A stretch of DNA of 64,000 nt from Panicum virgatum (taxonomy: Eukaryota > Streptophyta > Magnoliopsida > Poales > Poaceae), in assembly GCF_016808335.1 (NCBI RefSeq), contig NC_053153.1:19789033-19853032 (forward strand), given 5' to 3'. The notes beneath the pieces were generated by a model. The model did not search any database. It was not told the DNA's origin and was given only the letters and a program-made list of their open reading frames with translations. Positions within the stretch are counted from its first letter, which is position 1; the number at the start of each line of letters is the position of its first letter. Below are positions 54,948-64,000 of the stretch, in pieces. A program made the translations under genes and the position numbers.

Positions 54948-55903
54948 GGCGTGGCGGTGCGGGGCGGAGAGATCGCCAGAGGTGGGAAGGGGGAGGGTAG
55001 TGGTGGGATTTGGGGGTTGGCGATTAGTTGGGATTTATTCGGCGCACCGACTGGTTTCTCCGGCGTCGTCTTGGGGCTCATCTAATTTACGGGCGCCCGG
55101 AAGTAGACGTGCGTACGGTCGATTTCCAACAGCTGGTCGGAACACACGTATTGGAACAATATTTTGTTTCGATAAAAAAATTTCAAGAAAAAAATAGAAG
55201 AGATCGGAAACCTTTGATGAAAAAGTTTGAAAGAGACTTTTTTTCTTCCAAAGATTGAAAAGTTTTTTCGCCAATATTAAGTTGTACAATATTTTTTATT
55301 CGATAAAAAAATTTTAGAGAAAATTTTAAGTCTGGAAATCCTTGATGAGAAAAAGTTTGAAAGTTTTGAGAAAAAATTTGAAGAGAAATTTTTTGCATCC
55401 AAAACTAAAAAAAAGTTTGGAAAAGGTTTTATCAAAAAAATGTTGCATTCAAAAATCAAAACAAAAAAAAGAAAAGAAAAAACCGCCGCTACGCGCTCGG
55501 AAAAGTCCACCGCTGCTCCGCCTCCACCCTACCATGCCGCTTAGCTCAACTCGTCGTGCCGCCGCCGCCCCACATCAGCCGCGCCACTCCGTCCAGCCGC
55601 TGCTGCTGCTCCTCCTCCCAGGGAGCTCGCCGCCGCTGCATATCTCCGCCGCTTGTTGCGCTCAGAGAGAGATAGGAAGGAGATAGAAAAAAGAGACGAG
55701 ACCGGTGGGAAGAAACGAGAGGAGGCAAGTGAAAGTGATACGGTTCTAAAGGGCCCCACCATGTGGGTCGATTGGAATGACCGTGAATTGCGTTGCCTCC
55801 GGCCAACCGTAAAACCAACATTGGGGTCGTGTCGACGGGATTTAGGTGCGGAGCCACACGGAGGCAGTGTGCGCAGGCTGAACAGCAGGCTCGCCCGCAC
55901 CAG
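54948..55903. other. Promoter side of the MFS gene and repeat-rich spacer
   Basis: The first about 130 bp are the likely promoter and leader of the MFS gene. The stretch 55,078-55,480 is copy 2 of the unclassified repeat described at 18,010. The GC-rich segment 55,490-55,680 recalls the GC-rich stretch beside copy 1. No gene recognised. Confidence 0.5.
55078..55480. repeat. Unclassified dispersed repeat, copy 2
   Basis: TCTAATTTACGGGCGCCC, then TACGGTCGAT, then A-rich sequence with two internal near-copies of GATAAAAAAATTT and AAAAGTTTGAAAG (55,169-55,245 and 55,301-55,365). Confidence 0.5.
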
Positions 55904-56090
55904 TAGGGATGAAAACGGTCGGGAACGGTCGGGAAAACACCTAAACCATTTCTGTTCCTGTTTTTTTTTGCCGGGAACGGGATAGGCGGACGGGAAAACG
56001 AAAGCGATATTACGGGATATCGGGAACGGAACATATCGGTCGGGAACATGTCGATTACGATCGGGAAGCGGTAACTTAAATAGGGAACAA

Positions 56091-56983
56091 CACATGTAAC
56101 CACTCAAAACATTTAGCTCGGCACAATAATTACAACCATACATCATTCATTTGCAAACAATACATAGAATAGATGAGATAATCGATTTGATAAATAAGCA
56201 TCAAGTAGCGGATTGTCTCCAGCACGGCAGCACCCAAACGACACATGCATGATGCATGCAGATGCAACATACTGTCACTGTCTCCATTAGACAATCAGTC
56301 AGTCACCCGGCCACACGGCCACACCACAGACATAGTTCAAACTTCAAAGGTCCAAATTAAAAAAAATTACATGCCACATTGGGCAAAAGTAGCCGGCACT
56401 GACAGCCAACAGATCACTACTTCCCTAGTAGTCGTAGAACTCCTCATCATTAGGTAGTGGCCCATCATCCTCTTCATCACTGTCTGCGACATCGTCGTCC
56501 TAGAACAGGAGAGCAGTCATATATTTGCACCAAGCCTTTGTAATATAAAGTTTATATATAAAGTTATATATCACATGGAGCACAGCCAACCATCTGATTT
56601 TTCTATATAAAGTTTCTAATATATATATAGCAGATTAGAGACATGTCAGATAGCTATTAATCAAGTACATTTTAAGTTCAGAGCTAGCAAATTAAGTACA
56701 GAAGATGAAATGATATCTCATGAAGGCATCATTGGGCAAAAGTACAGAACACAAACTTTGATGGACCATAGATCAGTTTAGGCAAATTTCTAAAGGAACT
56801 TGGCAGGCACAATACCTGCAAATTAAGCTTTGAAACAAGAGCCTCAATGACTTCAAGATCACCAACAATTGAACCAACCTTCTAATCTGAAAATCAAAGT
56901 TAAACCAAGACACATAAATCAGCAAACATTGGTCATACACTCATGATTATTGTATACAGCAAAGAGCAAACTAAGGAGCTTTT
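56091..56983. other. hAT internal region downstream of transposase
   Basis: AT-rich, likely the transposase 3' UTR and spacer. A small acidic frame on the minus strand near 56,425-56,500 (DDDVADSDEEDDGPLPNDEE-like) might be a further C-terminal exon. Nothing else is supported. Confidence 0.45.
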
Positions 56984-59474
56984 CTAACCTCTTTTTTCTG
57001 CAGCAACCCAATCTTTCATGCATATTAATGCTTCAACCATTTCAGGGTCAAGGCGGCTTCGAAAAGGATCAACTACACGTCCACCAGCACTAAAAGCAGA
57101 TTCAGAAGCTACAGTTGAGACTTGTACAGCCAGCAAATCACGAGCAATTTTTGCAAGAACAGGATATTCATCAGTCTGGTTCTTCCACCATGCCAAGATA
57201 TCAAACTGACCACTGAGCCTCAAAGGTGGATCTGCCATATACTTATCCAACTCATTCATATCATCACCATTAGCTCCATCATTATCATACAAAAAGCTCT
57301 CTAGTTCCTCATCTCTATTGTCCACTAATAGGTCTGCTGTATCAGTATCTCCAGGCTCATTTGACCCACTTTTAGGCCTCGAAGATAAGGGTGCTTCAGC
57401 AGCATAGAACTGGTACAACTTCTTGATGACATCAACAAGTTCATCAATATGAACTTGACAAGAATTGCCATAAAATTTTCTCATGTAGAACTCTATAAGT
57501 CTTTTCTTATATCTAGGATCTAGAAAGCATGCAACAGCTAGTGTAGTGGATGACTTCTTCCAATATTTTTCAAACTTCTTACTCATAGAAGTAGCCATTG
57601 CACTAATAGTAGTATTTTCACTAATAGACCAATCACCTAGCAGAATCTTTATCTCACAAAACCCTCTATAGAACAGATTTGCAGTGGGATATAATGTGCC
57701 AGAAAATAGTTCAGTGAGATCAAAGAATTTCTTCAAGCATTGGAAAAGCTTGAATGCCATTGTCCATTCGCTAGGAGATGGAGTAATTTTTTCATACCTT
57801 CGACGATCAGATGATTTTAGCCTCATGAATGCATTCTTGTAGTACAAGGCATCTCGAAGCATCAAATAGGTTGAATTCCATCTTGTTGAAACATCAAGTG
57901 AAAGACCCTTGTTTGTATCTAGTCCATACTCAGTTGCACGCTTCATGAGCTCCTCCCATTGCAATGGAGATCCTTTGACAGCAAGTACAAGCTGTCTAAT
58001 ATTCTCTATTGTGGTTGTGATTACACTCAGACCATCACGAGCAACAAGGTTCAATATGTGACAAGCACACCTCACATGAAAAAACGGTCCATCACATACC
58101 AAAGTTGAAGCACTAGCATTGGCCCTTAAATCAGCAATGATATCTCTGACTGCTACTTCATTTGCTGATGCATTGTCTAAGGTCAAAGCAAATAATCTCT
58201 TGTCAACATACCACTTAACCATGAGTTCAGTAAATGTCTCAGACAACTTGGTCCCAGTATGACGGCCCTCTACATGCACAAAGTTGACAATCCTTTTCTG
58301 GATGCACCAATTGTCATCTATCCAATGTAATGTGACACACATGTAAGACTTGTTTTGATTTGAAGTCCACATGTCCATGGTGGCACTAAACCGACAAGAG
58401 ACAGATTTGAAGTATGCATATAGCTGGTCCTTTTCTTTTAAGAACATGCTCATGATTTCTTTCCTAATGGTAACCCGAGATTTGATTGGAAAGCTAGGAC
58501 GCAAGGATTTGATAAATTCAACAAAATACTCATGCTCAGATATATTAAATGGATACTCATGCATCACTATTGCTAAGTAAAATTTCCTTAAGCTGGCTTC
58601 TTCATCATACTTGTATGGAACAACAGTAGTCATACCTTTTTTATTGTCTGTTTCAGCTTTGAGCTGCTGCTGGCCCTTCACTATACTATGTGCTACCCTC
58701 ATATGGGTCCAAAATCCCGTTGTTCCATAATTGCTCTCACATCTGCCCTTGTGCTTGCATCTTGGGAAATCGCAATGAGCCCAAATCTGTTCATATATCT
58801 TCCCATTGTCCTCAATGACCACTCTCTTCTTAGTAAAATACTGCCACACATCAGATGTGCACTTCTTCTTCTTCTTTCCAGGTGGCAAAGGGTCATCACC
58901 CTCAACAATGATGGGATCTGCAGCCCCTGCACCTTGCTGTCCACCAGTAGTACCCTGATTGCCACTGCCACTAGCTGCAGAGCCATTGCCACCATCAGCT
59001 ACTCCACTGCCAGTATCACCATCACCACCACTGCCGCTACCACCAGCACCGAATCCACTTGGCAAAGAAAATGCATCAGTCGGTATAGAGCTAGATGCAG
59101 GAGTTGCGCTAGACAAACACAAGCCAAGTTCTTGACTCCTTGACCTCTTAGATCCTGCCAACAGATAAATCAAATCAACGAAGACAAAAGTCAGAGTAGA
59201 TCTTTGAAGCAATCAAGCATCAGTGCATCATCTACTACCACACTTCACAGCCTCACAGGTTAACACATTCACACGTTCTACTCATCAATTACTAAGCCTA
59301 TCAATTACCTGATGTCGGAGTAGGAGCAGGAAGATTGGTGCTATGCACCACCAATGGCAATGACGGCTCTAGGATGAGCCGGCGCTGCGATGCCGACGAA
59401 CCAGCAGCTGAAGCAGAAACACCTCTGGTCGGTGGCATCTTTGAGCCTGGTGCGCCGCCGCCCGTCGATTCCAT
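56984..59474 (-). CDS. hAT (Ac-like) transposase
   Basis: Exon 1 is 59,474-59,309, starting MESTGGGAPGSK; exon 2 is 59,154-56,984. Donor CAG|GTAATT and acceptor GGCAG|GATC join in frame, giving 778 residues without breaks. Domains: a Gly/Ser-rich low-complexity region (about 89-136); a basic cluster PGKKKKK (147-153); a BED zinc finger (about 155-211, Cys183, Cys188, His206, His211); an RNase-H-like core with TMDMWTSNQN and LTLDNASAN, holding the first two acidic catalytic positions, and the conserved CACHILNL and STRWNSTYLML segments; and a C-terminal hAT dimerisation domain (DILAWWKN...VASESAFSAGGRV...EALICMKDW). It should mediate cut-and-paste transposition in the nucleus. A domesticated host role is unlikely, because TIRs and TSD are present. 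Confidence 0.94.
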
Positions 59475-60315
59475 GTCCTGCTCCTGGCCTCCTGCAGCGT
59501 CAGTGCGTCATGGTCATGCCACAAGCGGGGAGACGAGACGAAGACGACGACAGAACGGTCGCTAGGACGCTAGCTACGTACCTCGGTCCGGTCGCCGCCT
59601 CGCCGGTGCGTCAGATCTCCGGTGCGTCGACTCCGCGGCTGCTGACTGGGGTCCTTCAATCCTGCTCCTGGCGGGTGGCGGGCCGGCGGCTGGGGCCTGG
59701 GATGGCTGCGCGGCGCCAGGGAGAGACCAAGGGAGGGATGGAATGGGGCGGCGGCGCGGTTCCAGGTCGGTGGGAGCGCCGGCAGGGCGCCGGAGCGGCC
59801 GAGCAGAGCCGGAGCGGGACTCGGTCTGGGCGTCTCTGGCGCGGCCGTCTGGGGTGGCGGCCGAGCGGCGGAGCGGGAGTCGCCGCGCCGAGTCGGGGTG
59901 AGCGGCGCCGGTGTGGCGTGGCGGGCGAGTCGGGGTGGGTGGGGGTCTGGGGTCTCCGTCCGAGTGAGGTCTGGGGAGTGGGGATTAGGCAGGCAGCAGG
60001 CTTAGGGTTTGCCATATTGTTGGGCTGGGCCGGGAGGGAATTGGGGGAAAAGCGGGAGGCGCTGGGCTAGTGGGCTCTGAATTGGTTTGTTCTTGGAAAA
60101 ACAGGAATACCGACGGGAATTTTCCCGTCAAATACGGTAACCGCAGATACGGTCAGGAAACGCCCCTTACCGCTTCCGCTCCTGTTCCTGCCGTATTTTC
60201 CCGGGTTTTTTCCTGTTTCCTGTTTTTTATCAATACGGTATACGATTGGTTTATACGGGATTCGGTGCCGGTCGGGACGGGATTTTCCCGTCCCGTTTTC
60301 AACCCTACGCACCAG

Positions 60316-63300
60316 GTTGCTCGTCCCTGACTCCAGCTGCCAATGATGTGGAATTTGAAGTCAATTTTGCTATTGCTGATTTTATAATGTCTAATAATTT
60401 ATTTAGTGTTTTTATGTTCCATTATAATTTCTATAATATTTTCTTTATGCTGGTTTTGTATCATTGAGATGGATGATAAGGAAAGAACAATGTGATTAAT
60501 CAAAACAATATTCTGGTTATAAAATGCAAAAAAGAAGGAAAAAAAGCACTCAGAATTCAAAACCGTTTCACGGCGCCAGTTTGTATTATAGCTCATTACC
60601 TTTTTTTTCTTTATATCGCGCAATTTGTATAGAATACATGACATGAATGCAGTCGCCAATATTATTTTGTTTGAACTACCTCAGCACAATTTTGTGAGTG
60701 ATAGACCTCAACAAGGATCAAGTGAGTCAACTCAAGTGGCTTCAATCGACTTGGAGCACTTGTGCATTTCTTGGACCCTCTGTAAGATGCGCAGTTGCGC
60801 CGTGCCATTGCATAAATTGCTGTGTACTTGTCCTCCTCCGGGGACAACTAGTGTGTATGGATGGATGCAATTTCATCCTTAGTAGTAGCTTACAGCTTAC
60901 TTGTCGCTTTCCCATACTGTTCACTGCTTTTGTCTACTACTCACTGTTTTTATTTAGACAAGCGTACTGTTCAGACAGTTCAGTGCTTTGCAGAAGAAAC
61001 AGTTTGTCCTCTCTGTTGGGCCTCAGCTCAGCCTACAAGCCCATCCCCATCAGGAAAAGAAATGCTGATATGCATATGCGTTGGGCCTCGTTTCGGTCCA
61101 GATGCAACTTGGCCTGTGGATATGGGCTCTGGGCTGCATATCCAGAAGTCATAAAATGGTTCCACCGGCAAACAACGAGGTCAAAGGCTCCCCATCAGCA
61201 GTGACAACAGATCCCCACTCATGAGACAAAAAATAGTGGAAAAAAAAAGTGCAGCGACAGCACAGTGAGAACACACGAACTCTGCCTTTTGGACTAACCT
61301 AGTAGCCATACAAAAAGAAACGCAGCACAAGAGTCTCTCTTGGAGTTTTCCTCCTGGGGACTTCATCACGGTAGGTAAGCCGAGACCAGGCTTTGTTTGT
61401 CTTCGGCAACGAGAGGCTCCCCCTTCCGCACCCACCCGCCGGCCACTCAAGCGAGCGCGTCCGGATAAACACTAGGCGGTAAACAAGGTGAGATTGGCCA
61501 ACGCCAACACGGAGAGCTCCCTTTACAAGCCGGTAACGACTGCGCCCCTTTTGTTGCGTGGCGCATCAGCGACACGTCACATTGTTGAGCGGCGCGGCGG
61601 CGATTGTGCAGTTAGGCCTCACGCGTGACGCAGCATCATCTAGCTTATCCTGGGCTGATCCAAGAGTCAGCACATGCGATTTACTTAGCATTTTTTTTTT
61701 CAACTGTTATCGTGGGATGCTTTAGCCTGTCCAGAAACAGCTTGTGGCATGTCACTCCTGCCTTTTCGATGGAGCTTTTCCACCGTCTTCCTGCCTGCCA
61801 GTGGCGTCATGATCTTGTTCCTAGCTGAGATGATTTCTCTCTGATGCCTTTGGTATCACTTGCTTTCGCCTGAAGCCGCCCTCGGAGAAGGCTTCTTCCG
61901 GTGAGAGGCTTCTTCAGGATATACTACTCTGCGCTTGCAGCTGCTCACTGGCCTCGTAGTCCCTGGCGTCTATCAGAGTATCATCAGCCCCTGGCGCTTC
62001 CACGAGCCTCTGCCCTCTGAATCTATGATGATTATTTTAAGAAAGCACGGTACACGTGACTCAACATTTTTGCCTATTCTTCTCTACGCGTGGTCACATT
62101 TTTCGTCTGTGCCCGGTCACTGATTCTGATTCTTCATTACGAAGCTTAGTTCCCCAGCTATGTAGTAACTGAGGGCTTGTACCACTTTATGATTGTATCA
62201 GTCACAAGTTTCTTCAGTCCCCAGCTCACCACGGCCAACATTTTCTTCAGTGGTCTTTCTTCGTTCTTCCCCTGGTCGACGAACCAAATCAGCCGGTTTC
62301 TTAGCACCTAAGGTTCATCCAAACGTCTGCTTCTGAAGCAAAGTTACCGCAACATCAGCATGCTCTAATCGTTAACGAGTGCTTCCCGGATTAAACGTCG
62401 ATGATTCTTAGCAGATCGTCGACCCTGGGCAATTCAGCTTCTAGGTTTACCAACGCGAATATGTTCTTGGCAAAGCCCACGGGTATGCGATCGATTCGAC
62501 CTTTCCGAAAGCTCGTCAGTATGGACGGCCATTTTGGCTCTCGCTCGGTCTGCCAAGTGTGTTCCTTTTAAGCTTCTGACGCGTTCAGCTTCAGCTGCTG
62601 ATTGAAGCTAGCTATTAATATACACCCCATTCTGTGAGCGAAGACCTTAGGTTAGGGAAAGCACGGGCTCAGCCGACGCTAGCTTTCCCAAATGCAATTC
62701 CAGCTGCAAAGCTCGCTCCGATCCGTTCTGCTGGAGACACCCGCGGGCCGGGGAAAAGCCCAGACGTGTGGTCCTGCGTATGGTTGCGGCGTTTTCGGAT
62801 GGAAGGATGGGATCGATCGGTGCTACTGCTAGATGCATGATAGTAGTGTTGCTTTTTTTTTTTTTTTGCAGATGCAGTGTGCAGAGTTCGCATGAACCAA
62901 AGACACGGGGAGTCGCTTTTCGGATCGGAATGTTCCGTATGGCAACGAAATGAAGCTGCAGAACCTCTCCCTCGTTAAGAAACATCGGTGTTTAGCAGCT
63001 GTATTTAGAACAGAAACGGCATGATCTTTTGCAACCAACAAGGTGGCAAACAAAAAGGCATGGCACGCACAACATCAGAGAAATACCTGTGTTCTAATAA
63101 AGCGGTAGCATATATTCGACACCGACTTGGGCTTTCGGTAAGTATAAGCATCTTGTTTAGGTCATGCACCCACCTTTTTTTCCCCCTACAGGTAAACGAT
63201 AGATGATGACGGGCGCCACATCGCTGGTGCATCTCAGAATCAAAACGCCAGAATATTCTTTGCCCTGTCCAATCTCAGGCGCTGTGCTCGCCGCCGCCGT

Positions 63301-64000
63301 GGCGACGATAGGTTAGGTCGCGGCAGCTGCTCATCGTTTTCGTACTGAAAACCTCGACGTCGACGCCGCGGCCGCCGGATCATCGGCGAGCGCTGCGCAG
63401 ATCATATTCCGATTCCACGAGAGACCACACGTCTCGGTGCAGGTTATTACACGCGATGCGACGCCCTCGCATATCTCACACGCCTTCGCTATCCGACGGC
63501 GACGCGAGCTTATAAGTAAGAGCCAGCAAGAGTTTGCTCGGAGGATGCAAGCCACCGGAAGCCTACTAAGTCTGGTGTCCATCCTTCCCCAAGGAAAAAA
63601 ATCTGCCCTCCGCGGGATTCTTGCACACGGACCGGTGGCCTAAGAAAAGGGAAGCTCATCAATTAGGTTATCAACTCGACAAACTCCTAACTCTCGAGGC
63701 GTACGTGCTGACTCACAACGCTAAGCAAGCAAGGCTCAGCAATTTGTTTCGCACTTGCTGACTTGCAAGTCAGGAATGTTCGAAAATAAATTTTAGTGGG
63801 TGGGTGTTTTTTCTCGCCGCGGCATGTTGGAGAAACTCGGCATGCGTTCGTGTTGACCACTAGGCACGCGGCATGCTTCTTACGCATACGTTTGCTTTGA
63901 CCGCTTAGAACCATCCACGAATTGCTCTTGCACAAGCTGAAGAAGAACCAAGCGCTCGTTAGTTCCTTGACACTGTGCCGGCCGGTTGTTTGGTCGCTGA
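60316..64000. other. Right-hand intergenic region, no gene recognised
   Basis: 3.7 kb without a coding region I can support. Short open frames exist but lack domains or codon bias. A poly-T run lies at 62,854-62,868. No LTR pairs, TIRs or tRNA-like sequence were found by eye. It may be promoter or UTR sequence of a gene beyond the window, or old retroelement sequence. Confidence 0.5.

Larger units (their letters stand above)
55896..60315 (-). mobile_element. Ac-like hAT transposon, TSD CGCACCAG
   Basis: Element 55,904-60,307 (4,404 bp). TIRs TAGGGATGAAAACGG and, from the right on the complement, TAGGGTTGAAAACGG, differ at one of 15 positions and resemble the ends of maize Ac (C/TAGGGATGAAA). 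A perfect 8-bp duplication CGCACCAG at 55,896-55,903 and 60,308-60,315 is diagnostic of hAT. Subterminal zones of about 200 bp at each end are dense in CGGGAA, ACGGT and ACGGGA motifs, the expected transposase-binding regions. It contains one intact two-exon transposase gene, so it may be autonomous. Confidence 0.96.

Noticed and set aside
60625..64000. Possible genes in the right-hand 3.4 kb
   Set aside because: Frames are short, lack domains and have no consistent splice sites. No tRNA cloverleaf or LTR pair was found by eye.
1..64000. CRISPR arrays, bacterial operons or phage genes
   Set aside because: All confident genes are eukaryotic with plant features such as introns, hAT, MULE and copia elements. 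The tandem repeats seen do not have CRISPR-like repeat and spacer layout.

Overview
The window reads as a transposon-rich gene neighbourhood from a grass (Poaceae). Three things point there: GC-rich first exons with AT-rich introns, dense Tourist- and Stowaway-type MITEs with TTA/TAA or TA duplications, and gene families typical of cereals (CYP76-like P450s, F-box/DUF295 proteins). The species cannot be fixed from the sequence alone.

Region 1 (1-35,000) is a CYP76-like cytochrome P450 cluster on the + strand. Copy A (1-3,385) is cut by the left window edge. Copy B (5,942-6,484) is a relic: it keeps a TATA-box promoter and the N-terminal coding part, then runs almost directly into 3' flank. 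Copy C (21,817-26,872) is intact, 495 codons in two exons with all P450 signature motifs. Between and around them lie a broken minus-strand Ty1/copia element (9,558-15,715), a degenerate telomere-like tract (8,143-8,362), a 0.8-kb TIR element (16,036-16,829), a block rich in the CCGGTTTGACC motif and many MITEs. A second copia element (27,092-34,400, TSD GTATT) sits just downstream of copy C. It carries a nested Cassandra-type TRIM (33,005-33,860, TSD GTTAT) whose LTRs contain 5S-rRNA-like sequence.

Region 2 (35,000-41,560) has a frameshifted F-box relic (+, 35,725-36,157) and an intact intronless F-box/DUF295-like gene (-, 37,916-39,118), separated by a run of MITEs, one nested inside another.

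Region 3 (41,567-48,182) is a CACTA-type non-autonomous element interrupted by a nearly complete Mutator-like element (42,228-46,878) with 250-bp TIRs, a perfect 9-bp TSD, a MULE transposase gene and a captured host-gene fragment.

Region 4 (49,217-55,000) is conserved genic space: TIM23 (+, 50,042-50,629, with a telo-box in its leader) converging on an eight-exon MFS transporter of the MFSD5/molybdate-anion-transporter family (-, 52,135-54,947).

Region 5 (55,000-64,000) holds an apparently intact Ac-like hAT transposon (55,904-60,307, 8-bp TSD CGCACCAG) coding for a 778-residue transposase. The last 3.7 kb contains no gene I can recognise.

Host genes with likely function are CYP76-like A and C, the F-box gene, TIM23 and the MFS transporter. 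I see no operon-like or clearly new multi-gene system. The most interesting content is the layered transposon architecture, how it reshaped the P450 copies, and a spaced repeat motif in the leaders of both copia elements.
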